This document shows positions 45,163-53,278 of a DNA stretch of 64,000 nt, in pieces. The stretch is from Dyadobacter fermentans (GTDB taxonomy: Bacteria; Bacteroidota; Bacteroidia; Cytophagales; Spirosomataceae), in the NCBI RefSeq assembly GCF_019924045.1, contig NZ_JAHXBN010000001.1:62001-126000 (forward strand), given 5' to 3'. The notes beneath the pieces were generated by a model. That model made no database searches and was not told where the DNA came from. It saw only the letters and a list, made by a program, of their open reading frames with translations. The position numbers and the translations under genes were made by a program. How positions within the stretch are numbered: the stretch's first letter is position 1; each line of letters begins with the position of its first letter.

Positions 45163-46791
45163 ATGAAACGTTTCCTTTTTGGACTAATCTGTTGCGTGCT
45201 CGTACACTCAGCAATGGCGCAGATTAACGTGATCCCCAAACCAACCCAGGTCCTGACCGCCAAAGGTGCATGGACGCTCAAAGCCAAAACGAAGATCGGC
45301 GCGCCTGCCGATGCCAAATGGTCGCACGTGGCAGAGATGCTGGCCGCACAACTAGGCAAAGCCACCGGACAAGCTGTTTCTACCGCGAAAGGCAAGGGTG
45401 ATATTACACTTGCGGTATCATCGGATGCCAGCCTCGGCGAAGAAGGCTATCGCTTGCTTTCGACACCCAAAGGGGTAACGATCCAGGCGCAAACTGCCAA
45501 AGGGGCATTCTATGGAGTGCAAACCCTGCTGCAACTGTTGCCGGCCGAAGTATTCAGCGAAACGCCGGTTGCCGGGGTAAAATGGGTAGTTCCCTATGTT
45601 ACAATCAAAGATGTGCCGCGCTACGCTTACCGCGGGCTGATGCTCGACGTTTGCCGTCATTTCATGCCGATCGAGTTTGTGAAAAAGTACATTGACCTGA
45701 TCGCATTGCACAAGCAGAACCAGTTTCACTGGCACCTCACCGACGACCAGGGCTGGCGCATAGAGATCAAGAAATATCCTGAACTGAAAACCATCAGTTC
45801 GAAACGCAAGGAGACCATGAAGGGCCATTACGGCGATCAGAAGTACGATGGCAAGCCTTATGAGGGTTTCTACACGCAGGATGAAATCAAAGAAGTGATT
45901 AAATATGCAGAGGACCGTTTCGTGAACGTGATTCCGGAAATCGAAATGCCAGGGCACGCGCTCGCTGCGTTGGCCGCTTATCCGCAACTGGGTAATAATC
46001 CTGACAAAATTTACGAGGTAGGCACCAGATGGGGCGTTTACGACGACGTTTTCATGCCACGTGAGGAGACCTTCAAGTTCCTGGAAGACGTGCTCACCGA
46101 GGTGATCGACCTTTTCCCAAGCAAATACATCCACATCGGCGGTGACGAGTGCCCGAAAGTGCAGTGGAAGGAAAGCCGTTTTGCCCAAGGCATCATTCAA
46201 AAGGAAGGTTTGAAAGATGAACACGGCCTGCAAAGCTACGTAATCAAACGGATCGATAAATTTATTACGGCAAAAGGCCGCCGCATGATCGGCTGGGATG
46301 AAATCCTCGAAGGCGGGCTTTCACCAAATGCAACGGTAATGAGCTGGCGCGGCATTGAAGGCGGTATTGCCGCTGCGAAAGAACGCCACGACGTCATCAT
46401 GACGCCCGGCAACTTCTGCTATCTCGACCATTATCAGGCCGAAGCTAAAACGCAGCCCATAGCGATCGGCGGCTTCACCGACCTCGCCGAATCCTATTCC
46501 TATGAGCCAACCCCAGCGGAACTTTCAGCTGACGAAGCGAAGCATATCCTCGGTGTGCAAGGCAATGTGTGGACCGAATACATGAAGACCCCTGCCTATG
46601 TACAATATATGGTATGGCCCCGCGCTACTGCATTGGCCGAAGTAGGCTGGACTTCGAAAGAAGGTAAGAACTTCGAAGATTTCAGCAAACGCATGGAAGT
46701 TCACAAAAAACGCCTTGATTTCCTGGGGGTCAACTACTTCGGTGCGCCGATCAACGGCAAGTTCGAGTATGTGTGGCCGGAGAAGAAGTGA
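45163..46791 (+). CDS. Beta-N-acetylhexosaminidase, glycoside hydrolase family 20
   Basis: A 542-aa exported GH20 enzyme that removes terminal beta-N-acetylglucosamine or -galactosamine by substrate-assisted catalysis. The signal peptide ends near residue 20 (SAMAQ). An N-terminal GH20b-type domain (about 22-140) precedes the TIM barrel. The catalytic pair is D328-E329 in HIGGDECPK. Other family landmarks are RGLMLDVCRHF, FHWHLTDDQGWR and MSWRG. Substrates could be chitin fragments, peptidoglycan-derived or glycoprotein sugars. It is divergent from a TonB-type receptor that may import its products (inference). Confidence 0.95.
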   Translation: MKRFLFGLICCVLVHSAMAQINVIPKPTQVLTAKGAWTLKAKTKIGAPADAKWSHVAEMLAAQLGKATGQAVSTAKGKGDITLAVSSDASLGEEGYRLLSTPKGVTIQAQTAKGAFYGVQTLLQLLPAEVFSETPVAGVKWVVPYVTIKDVPRYAYRGLMLDVCRHFMPIEFVKKYIDLIALHKQNQFHWHLTDDQGWRIEIKKYPELKTISSKRKETMKGHYGDQKYDGKPYEGFYTQDEIKEVIKYAEDRFVNVIPEIEMPGHALAALAAYPQLGNNPDKIYEVGTRWGVYDDVFMPREETFKFLEDVLTEVIDLFPSKYIHIGGDECPKVQWKESRFAQGIIQKEGLKDEHGLQSYVIKRIDKFITAKGRRMIGWDEILEGGLSPNATVMSWRGIEGGIAAAKERHDVIMTPGNFCYLDHYQAEAKTQPIAIGGFTDLAESYSYEPTPAELSADEAKHILGVQGNVWTEYMKTPAYVQYMVWPRATALAEVGWTSKEGKNFEDFSKRMEVHKKRLDFLGVNYFGAPINGKFEYVWPEKK

Positions 46792-46813
46792 GGCTGTTAG
46801 TTTGCACATTGGT

Positions 46814-46846
46814 AAAAGCATTCCGCCACGGCGGGGTGCTTTTTTT
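46814..46846 (+). terminator. Terminator downstream of the GH20 gene
   Basis: AAAAGCATTCCG (from 46814) pairs, with two G-T pairs, with CGGGGTGCTTTT, ending in a run of seven T. The hairpin lies 23 bp after the hexosaminidase stop. Confidence 0.8.
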
Positions 46847-46849
46847 GGT

Positions 46850-46857
46850 TATATTTG
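46850..46857 (+). promoter_or_regulatory. Perfect -7 box (TAnnTTTG) for the RelE-type toxin-antitoxin pair
   Basis: TATATTTG at 46850-46857 matches the Bacteroidota -7 consensus and lies 25 bp before the antitoxin ATG at 46883. The expected -33 element would fall inside the upstream terminator hairpin and is not evident. Confidence 0.35.
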
Positions 46858-46882
46858 TTTGCACCAAAACAACAGAAGTCAA

Positions 46883-47068
46883 ATGGAACCTCGGATCACA
46901 GTAAAGGAGAAAGCGAAGCAAACTCAGCAGGAGAAAAAGAGCGTTGAGAAAAAGCTAACCGCGGAGGATATTGCGGAGAGTATCAAGAGAGGATTTGCAG
47001 AAGTGAAATTGATTCAGGAAGGAAAGATCAAACCTAAGACATTAAAGAAGTTTCTGAATGAACTTTAA
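46883..47068 (+). CDS. Putative antitoxin paired with a RelE/ParE-type toxin
   Basis: A 61-aa, highly charged, Lys/Glu-rich helical protein. The start is ATG 46883; the open frame extends further upstream but that part runs through the GH20 gene and terminator. The C-terminal EDIAESIKRGFAEVKLIQEGK segment is typical of the small antitoxins found before RelE-like genes in Bacteroidota. The toxin gene begins 12 bp later. No separate DNA-binding domain is visible. The role is inferred from size and position. Confidence 0.7.
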   Translation: MEPRITVKEKAKQTQQEKKSVEKKLTAEDIAESIKRGFAEVKLIQEGKIKPKTLKKFLNEL

Positions 47069-47080
47069 AAGAGTTTCTGA

Positions 47081-47407
47081 ATGAGCTTTGAGATCATTAC
47101 CACACTACATTTTAGAAATGAATTTAAACGACTTTTGAAAAAATATCCTTCGTTGCAGGAAGACGTAGATAAATTGGGCGACATGCTGCAAGAAAATCCG
47201 TGGATGGGGACGGAGGTTTTCAAAAACTGCTACAAAATCCGTTTCGCGATTAAAAGCAAGGGCGCAGGCAAAAGTGGAGGCGGCAGGCTGATAACGCATG
47301 TCAAAATTGTAGACAAATGTGTCTTCCTTATGAGCATCTACGACAAATCGGAAACAATGTCGATCACTGACAGCCGTTTGAAACAACTACTGCAAGACTT
47401 AAAATAA
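47081..47407 (+). CDS. RelE/ParE-superfamily toxin
   Basis: A 108-aa RelE-fold protein; the family includes ribosome-dependent mRNA interferases and gyrase poisons. The pattern [13 protein letters not shown]...[37 protein letters not shown] is the usual one (parts quoted), with basic residues on the ribosome-facing side and a final [17 protein letters not shown] helix. It follows the small antitoxin-like gene by 12 bp. It ends 50 bp before pyrD. Confidence 0.85.
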   Translation: MSFEIITTLHFRNEFKRLLKKYPSLQEDVDKLGDMLQENPWMGTEVFKNCYKIRFAIKSKGAGKSGGGRLITHVKIVDKCVFLMSIYDKSETMSITDSRLKQLLQDLK

Positions 47408-47445
47408 AATTCCCCCACCTCCCTCCCCCTTCCTGCGAAACATTC

Positions 47446-47453
47446 TATTTTTG
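47446..47453 (+). promoter_or_regulatory. Perfect -7 box immediately before pyrD
   Basis: TATTTTTG at 47446-47453 matches TAnnTTTG and ends only 4 bp before the pyrD ATG. Transcription starting about 7 bp downstream would begin at or near the start codon, giving a leaderless message. No clear -33 TTG element is seen at the right distance. Confidence 0.35.
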
Positions 47454-47457
47454 CAGG

Positions 47458-48489
47458 ATGTATAAGATTCTGATCTCCCCTATACTTTTCCTGTTTGACG
47501 CTGAGCGCATTCACCATTTTGTGTGCGAAGCGCTGCATTTCGCTTTCAAAATCCCTTTCGTGCCGCAGATCATGCGTGCGATGTACACCTACGAGCATCC
47601 TGACCTGGTTCAGGAAGTGGCCGGTTTGCGGTTTCGTAACCCGGTAGGATTGGCTGCAGGTTTCGATAAGAACGCTGAAATGGTCGATCAGCTGGAAGCG
47701 TTGGGCTTCGGGTATATCGAGATCGGGACGGTGACGCCACGCCCTCAGCCGGGAAATGACAAGCCGCGCCTGTTCCGTCTCAAAAAGGATAAGGCGCTGA
47801 TCAATCGTATGGGTTTCAATAACAAAGGCGTGCAGGTAGCTGCGGCGAAATTGGCGAAACGGAAATCTAAAATCTTGGTAGGAGGGAATATTGGTAAAAA
47901 CAAAGATACCCCTAACGAGCAGGCACTGAGCGATTACCTGATCTGTTTCCGCGAACTGTTCGATGTGGTGGATTATTTTGTAGTGAATGTAAGCTCGCCG
48001 AATACGCCGGGATTACGCGATTTGCAGGAAAAAGGTCCCTTGACCGAAATCCTGAAAGAACTGCAAACCAAAAACAAGGAGAAAGTTAGCCCAAAACCGA
48101 TCTTCCTGAAAATAGCGCCGGACTTGACGACAAGCCAGCTGGACGATATTATCGATATTGTAAAAGAAACCGGCATCGCCGGCGTGATCGCCACCAACAC
48201 GACGATCAGCCGCGAAGGACTTGTAACCGATCAGGCCGAAGTGGCGCAGATAGGGGCGGGCGGATTGAGCGGCGCGCCGCTGACACATCGCTCGACGGAA
48301 GTAATTCGTTACCTTTGTGAACAATCCAATCATGCATTTCCCGTTATCGGAGTCGGCGGTATCGCTACTCCCGGAAATGCTTTGGAGAAAATGAACGCAG
48401 GTGCCGGCCTGATTCAGCTTTATACCGGCTTTATATACGAAGGACCCGGTGTGGTCAGCAGGATCTGCAAAGCATTGGTCAGGAAGTAA
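47458..48489 (+). CDS. pyrD: Quinone-dependent dihydroorotate dehydrogenase (class 2)
   Basis: A 343-aa FMN enzyme that oxidises dihydroorotate to orotate in pyrimidine synthesis and passes electrons to quinone at the inner membrane. The N-terminal amphipathic membrane-contact extension ([20 protein letters not shown], part) marks class 2. FMN-site segments include [14 protein letters not shown] and [15 protein letters not shown], which holds the catalytic serine. The C-terminal [26 protein letters not shown] is the phosphate site. The length is normal. ftsK follows after 44 bp. Confidence 0.96.
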   Translation: MYKILISPILFLFDAERIHHFVCEALHFAFKIPFVPQIMRAMYTYEHPDLVQEVAGLRFRNPVGLAAGFDKNAEMVDQLEALGFGYIEIGTVTPRPQPGNDKPRLFRLKKDKALINRMGFNNKGVQVAAAKLAKRKSKILVGGNIGKNKDTPNEQALSDYLICFRELFDVVDYFVVNVSSPNTPGLRDLQEKGPLTEILKELQTKNKEKVSPKPIFLKIAPDLTTSQLDDIIDIVKETGIAGVIATNTTISREGLVTDQAEVAQIGAGGLSGAPLTHRSTEVIRYLCEQSNHAFPVIGVGGIATPGNALEKMNAGAGLIQLYTGFIYEGPGVVSRICKALVRK

Positions 48490-48533
48490 AATCAGAAAAC
48501 ACAGCACTTCACGCATTCCCGGAATTGAAATAA

Positions 48534-51104
48534 ATGTCAGTCAACAAGCCAAGAGGTAACACACAGCGCCAGAAACCGGAGGAGGCCGCCGCTCCCCGCT
48601 TTCGTGTATCCCTCGATTGGGAGCACATTTTCACCAGCCCGAAGAATACGTTGGCCTGGGGCACATTCTTTATCGTACTGGGATTGATCCTGGAAACATC
48701 TTTTTTCTCCTACATCGTCACCGGTCTTTCCGACCAAAGTGTACTGGATGGTCTGGGTCATCAGTCTATCCGCGATGCCGGACGGCAGACCCGCAACTTC
48801 CTGGGTGTGCTTGGAGCGGTGGTTTCGCACATTTTCGTCTATCGCTGGTTTGGATTGGGGGCATTATTGCTGCCGGTCGTGCCTTTTGTGGCGGGCTGGA
48901 AAATGGCGTTTGGGAGAGAGATATTGCCATTAAGCAAAGCTACCAAAGAAGTAATCTTTTTTACGTTGTGGGTAAGCGTGCTGATGGGCTATATCATTCT
49001 CATGAGCAATACCGAAAATACGCTCAGCTTCCTGTCCGGGGGCTTCGGCTATCTGGTGAATGTTTCGCTTTTCGATTGGTTGAAATGGGGAAGTGTACTA
49101 CCGATTCTCTTCGCATTGTTCGTGTTCGCGGTGTTCTTTTACGACGTGCGCGACAGGTATGAGTCGTGGCAGGCAAAGCACGCCAAGCCCGAAGTTGTGG
49201 CCGAAGAGTCGCAAGATGAGACGGCTGCTCCCGCAGAACCGGGGGAAGCGGCTGTTCCCGAAAGCACATTTGTGTCGGTAGTGAATGATACTTATGATGA
49301 CGAGGTACTGGCTCCGGAAGAACAGCCGGATGCTGATCCGGACACCGAAGAAGAAGCTCCGCGTGTAGTGCCGCATCCTGCGGTGGTATTGCCGGTAACG
49401 CCCCAGGCGCCAGCCGTACCGGCGGCGTCAACGAGCATTGACTTGCCGGTAATGCCGATGGAAGTGTCGGCCGTGCCATCAGAGCCGCTGCTGGAACTGG
49501 AAGTGGAGGATACCACGCAGTTAAAAGAAACTGCGGTGGAGGAATTTGAGGACGAAGACGTGAATGCGTCGATATTGCGCGAATTCGGGCAGTATGATCC
49601 GATGCTCGACCTGCCGTCGTACCATTTCCCGACGATTGACCTGCTGAACGAGGTATTCGAAAACCAGCATGAAAAAGTAAGCCAGGAAGAACTGGAAAGT
49701 AATAAAACCAAGATTGTCGACACGCTTGGCAGCTACGGTATCAATATTTCAAAAATCAAGGCGACGATCGGGCCGACGGTGACGCTGTACGAGATCATCC
49801 CGGAAGCGGGTGTGCGGATTTCGAAAATCAAGAACCTCGAAGGCGACATTGCATTGAGCCTTGCGGCGTTGGGTATCCGTATCATTGCCCCGATGCCCGG
49901 CCGCGGTACAATCGGTATCGAGGTGCCGAACAAGAACCGGGAGACGGTATTTGCGCGATCGGTACTCGCGAACGACCGTTTCCAGAAATCAACCTACGAT
50001 TTGCCGATTGTTTTGGGTAAAACCATTTCAAACGATATCCACATTGCCGACCTGGCGAAAATGCCCCACTTGCTGATGGCGGGTGCGACCGGGCAAGGAA
50101 AGTCGGTGGGGCTGAACGTCATTCTGGCCTCATTGATTTACAAAAAGCACCCGGCAGAGCTGAAATTCGTGCTCGTGGACCCGAAAAAGGTGGAATTGAC
50201 CCTTTTCAACAAGTTGGAAAGGCACTTCCTGGCTAAGCTTCCGAATGCGGAAGAGGCGATTATTACCGATACCAAAAAGGTAATTTTTACCCTGAATTCC
50301 CTGTGCATCGAAATGGATTCCCGCTACGACCTGCTCAAAGAGGCCGCGGTACGGAATTTGAAGGAATACAATGCAAAGTTTGCGGCGAGAAGGCTGAACC
50401 CCGAAAAAGGACACCGCTTCCTGCCTTATATCGTACTTGTGATCGACGAGTTGGCCGATTTGATGATGACGGCCGGTAAGGAGGTCGAAACGCCGATCGC
50501 ACGTCTGGCGCAGCTGGCGCGTGCGGTGGGTATCCACCTGGTGGTGGCTACACAGCGTCCTTCGGTGAAGGTTATTACGGGTTTGATCAAGGCGAACTTC
50601 CCGGCACGTCTGTCGTTCCGCGTAACGTCGAGCATCGACTCGCGTACGATCCTGGATATGGGTGGTGCCGAGCAGCTCGTTGGGCAGGGAGATATGCTGC
50701 TCGCGATCAACTCGGAAGTGATTCGCTTGCAATGCCCGTTCATCGATACCCGCGAGATCGAGGATATTTGCGAGTATATCGGCGGGCAGCGTGGTTACGA
50801 CGAGGCATATGCATTGCCCGAGTACGAAGGAGAGGATGCAGCAGAAGGTAAAGCAGAGTTGAATCCGGATGATTTCGATAGTTTGCTACCGGATGCCGCA
50901 CGACTGATCGTAACACACCAGCAGGGAAGTACCTCGCTGATCCAGCGCAAAATGAAGCTCGGCTACAACCGCGCGGGCCGTATTATGGACCAGTTGGAAG
51001 TATTAGGCGTGGTAGGGCCGTTCACCGGCAGCAAGGCACGCGATGTGATGTTCCACGATTTGAATATGCTCGAAGAACATCTCCGCGTAATGGGCGTAAG
51101 CTAG
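48534..51104 (+). CDS. ftsK: DNA translocase FtsK
   Basis: An 856-aa FtsK/SpoIIIE-type motor that pumps chromosome ends through the division septum. The N-terminal quarter (to about residue 205) holds four membrane helices. An acidic, Pro/Ala/Val-rich linker follows (about 223-350). The alpha-beta motor has the Walker A site GATGQGKS near residues 522-529 and the Walker B VIDELAD near 637. A winged-helix gamma domain (about 790-850), which reads the KOPS guide sequence, ends the protein (LIQRKMKLGYNRAGRIMDQLE). The linker is short compared with Escherichia coli FtsK. Confidence 0.96.
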   Translation: MSVNKPRGNTQRQKPEEAAAPRFRVSLDWEHIFTSPKNTLAWGTFFIVLGLILETSFFSYIVTGLSDQSVLDGLGHQSIRDAGRQTRNFLGVLGAVVSHIFVYRWFGLGALLLPVVPFVAGWKMAFGREILPLSKATKEVIFFTLWVSVLMGYIILMSNTENTLSFLSGGFGYLVNVSLFDWLKWGSVLPILFALFVFAVFFYDVRDRYESWQAKHAKPEVVAEESQDETAAPAEPGEAAVPESTFVSVVNDTYDDEVLAPEEQPDADPDTEEEAPRVVPHPAVVLPVTPQAPAVPAASTSIDLPVMPMEVSAVPSEPLLELEVEDTTQLKETAVEEFEDEDVNASILREFGQYDPMLDLPSYHFPTIDLLNEVFENQHEKVSQEELESNKTKIVDTLGSYGINISKIKATIGPTVTLYEIIPEAGVRISKIKNLEGDIALSLAALGIRIIAPMPGRGTIGIEVPNKNRETVFARSVLANDRFQKSTYDLPIVLGKTISNDIHIADLAKMPHLLMAGATGQGKSVGLNVILASLIYKKHPAELKFVLVDPKKVELTLFNKLERHFLAKLPNAEEAIITDTKKVIFTLNSLCIEMDSRYDLLKEAAVRNLKEYNAKFAARRLNPEKGHRFLPYIVLVIDELADLMMTAGKEVETPIARLAQLARAVGIHLVVATQRPSVKVITGLIKANFPARLSFRVTSSIDSRTILDMGGAEQLVGQGDMLLAINSEVIRLQCPFIDTREIEDICEYIGGQRGYDEAYALPEYEGEDAAEGKAELNPDDFDSLLPDAARLIVTHQQGSTSLIQRKMKLGYNRAGRIMDQLEVLGVVGPFTGSKARDVMFHDLNMLEEHLRVMGVS

Positions 51105-51206
51105 GTCCGCCGCCATTAAACCATTGCAGTGTTGTAAAGTCTAAAATTGAAATATTTCACTTAAAACCCCGTTTTTATAAACTTAGTTGGTATTAAATAA
51201 TTGAAT

Positions 51207-51857
51207 ATGAGAAATTTGAAGAAGAGTGCTTGTTTGCTTGCGGTGTTAACGATTTTCATTTTGAACCCATTCGCTTCCCACGCACAGGGCGACAAAAAGT
51301 CATCGGATATCCTGAACGCTATGAGCAGCAAGTACCAGAAGATCAAATCCTTTAAAGCACTTTTTACCTACATTACCAAGGGTGAAAAGCCGCTGAAAGG
51401 AGAAGCGACCGTGAAGGGCTCGAAGTTTCGGTTGAAAATGGCAGGTCAGGAGATCTTTAATGACGGTAAATTGATGGCCACGTACATCAAGGAAACCAAT
51501 GAAGTGAATTTGCAGGATTTTGACCCCGCTGCCGGCGGCGACCTCGACCCGACGAAAATTTATACAGCCTACAAAAAGGGTTTCAAATCTGCTTTTGTAA
51601 AGGAAAAACAGGAAGCAGGTAAGGCACTCGAAGTAGTTGAATTGACCTCGACCAACAAAAACAGCCAGGTCAACAAGGTGCAGATCGAAGTGAATAAGGC
51701 CGATAAATCGATCAGCAGCTGGAAGATTTTCCAAAAGAATGGCCAGGAGGTCACTTATAAAGTGGATCAGTTCGTGGCAGACGTCAATGTGGCCGACAAC
51801 TTTTTCGCTTTCAATGCCAAACAATACCCGGGTGTGGAAGTGGTCGACCTGCGATAA
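51207..51857 (+). CDS. lolA: Outer membrane lipoprotein carrier protein LolA
   Basis: A 216-aa periplasmic chaperone that carries lipoproteins from the inner membrane to the outer membrane. ATG 51207 begins a signal peptide ending near residue 27 (SHAQ); the TTG two codons upstream is less likely. The open beta-barrel pattern follows, with MSSKYQKIKSFKALFTYI, GEATVKGSKFRLKMAGQE and late KVDQFVADVNVADNFF. No lolB is known in this phylum. It lies 102 bp after ftsK and is followed by a terminator. Confidence 0.92.
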   Translation: MRNLKKSACLLAVLTIFILNPFASHAQGDKKSSDILNAMSSKYQKIKSFKALFTYITKGEKPLKGEATVKGSKFRLKMAGQEIFNDGKLMATYIKETNEVNLQDFDPAAGGDLDPTKIYTAYKKGFKSAFVKEKQEAGKALEVVELTSTNKNSQVNKVQIEVNKADKSISSWKIFQKNGQEVTYKVDQFVADVNVADNFFAFNAKQYPGVEVVDLR

Positions 51858-51881
51858 TTTCCAACGATATACGCAAATAGC

Positions 51882-51914
51882 AATGGGTGAGCCTTTCGGT
51901 CTCACCCATTTTTC
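51882..51914 (+). terminator. Terminator downstream of lolA
   Basis: AATGGGTGAG (51882-51891) pairs with CTCACCCATT (51901-51910) across a 9-nt loop, then T-rich sequence. It lies 24 bp after the lolA stop. Confidence 0.8.
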
Positions 51915-52006
51915 TTATAAGCGTTATAATGTCTTCGAAAATCAATGTCAAAGTTTGTGACAAGGATTGTAAACAAATGGTTGCATCTGAACAAAACTTA
52001 TCTGTT

Positions 52007-53107
52007 TCAGCCCGGACGTGCCAGTAGGGCGCGCACATGCTGCTCGGTTTCGGAGAAATGAGCGGTTGCCTCTACTTCTTTTTGTAAAAAGCGCTGGATG
52101 CGGTTGCTTTCGTATGCCCTGAAAACTGCCGGGTGCACGTAATACTTTTTACAAACGGCGCGCGTATTGCCCAAATGGGCCGCTACGGCATCGAGGCAGG
52201 TGTTCTCGATACGCGTCAACTGTCTCTGGGAAACAGCTTTTTCCTGGTGGCTGAGGTATTCGAACGCCGTGACAGTCCCCATCCAGGTCCGGAAATCCTT
52301 CGCTGAAAAGTTGGCGCCTGTATGCCGGCGGATGTAATCGTTTACCTGCTGGGCATTCAGGGAGCACCTTCCGCCTGTTTCCGTGATGTATTGAAAAAGT
52401 CGTTTTCCGGGCATTTCCTTGCATTGCAGTACCAGCCGTGCCAGTTGCTTGTCGCGCAGGGTGATGTCCTGCTTGATGCCTTTTTTGCCCTTGAATGTGA
52501 ACCGGATACGGCTGCCGGTGACGGTGGCAGAGCGCGCATCGAGCGTGGTAATGCCGGATGACCCGTGCAGAACCTTGTAGCGCTGGTTTCCTACCCGCAT
52601 ACAGGTTTTGTCCATGAGCTTGATCACCAATGCAATGGCCTTCGAAAGGTCGAAATCCCGTTTTCGGAGATCGTGTTCCACCTGCTCACGCAATGCGGGC
52701 AAAGCTTCCGAGAACATGAGTAATTTGTAATACTTGGCCTGGTTCCTCACAAGGTTCCAGAACGGATGGTACCGATATTGTTTCCGGCCGGCCGCGTCGA
52801 TGCCCGTTGCCTGCAAATGGGCATCAGGATCGGCACTGATCCAGACGTCGGTCCATGCGGGCGGAAGCACCAGCGACTTAATGCGTTTGATCGTCTGGGG
52901 ATCCTTGCAGCGCTGGCTCTGATCGTCTGTATAGTAGAACCTGGGCGCTTTTCCCTTGCGGGTGTAGCCCGGAGCGTCCGCGGATTGGATGTAATGAAGT
53001 CCGGCTGCTTCGGCCGTCAATGCAGGGTTCTTTCTTAGTTTTTTGAATTGCCGGGCTGTTAGTACCGGCTCGTCGGAGGTTATTTCAAGAGCTGCGGCTG
53101 CTGACAT
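52007..53107 (-). CDS. DNA topoisomerase IB (eukaryotic/poxvirus-like)
   Basis: A 366-aa type IB topoisomerase, which relaxes supercoils through a 3'-phosphotyrosine intermediate without ATP. The N-terminal DNA-cap domain (about residues 1-130) is followed by the catalytic domain with MRVGNQRYKVLHGSSGITTL and KGKKGIKQDI. Catalytic Arg and Lys residues are in this part. The nucleophile is probably Tyr323 in KKYYVHP. The protein is complete and close to the length of Deinococcus and Mimivirus-type enzymes. It lies downstream of the phytochrome operon on the same strand, 171 bp away, with a possible terminator between. Confidence 0.92.
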   Translation of the reverse strand: MSAAAALEITSDEPVLTARQFKKLRKNPALTAEAAGLHYIQSADAPGYTRKGKAPRFYYTDDQSQRCKDPQTIKRIKSLVLPPAWTDVWISADPDAHLQATGIDAAGRKQYRYHPFWNLVRNQAKYYKLLMFSEALPALREQVEHDLRKRDFDLSKAIALVIKLMDKTCMRVGNQRYKVLHGSSGITTLDARSATVTGSRIRFTFKGKKGIKQDITLRDKQLARLVLQCKEMPGKRLFQYITETGGRCSLNAQQVNDYIRRHTGANFSAKDFRTWMGTVTAFEYLSHQEKAVSQRQLTRIENTCLDAVAAHLGNTRAVCKKYYVHPAVFRAYESNRIQRFLQKEVEATAHFSETEQHVRALLARPG

Positions 53108-53211
53108 GTGGTTTACTGTTAGTTGTTCCGCAATTCATAATAATTTAATACCAAGCCGAAGCGTACGCCCAAAAGGCGCTTTCAGCCGCATCAGGATCTA
53201 CTAAATCCCAT

Positions 53212-53252
53212 AAAAAATCCCCAGCCCTGGCCGGTAAGCGGCTAAGCTGAGG
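53212..53252 (-). terminator. Possible terminator downstream of the phytochrome gene
   Basis: On the minus strand CCTCAGC (at 53252-53246) pairs, with one mismatch, with GCTGGGG (at 53225-53219), and a T-run (53217-53212) follows. It lies 27 bp after the phytochrome stop. Confidence 0.4.
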
Positions 53253-53278
53253 AACAATATACTCACGGGTTACGGCCG

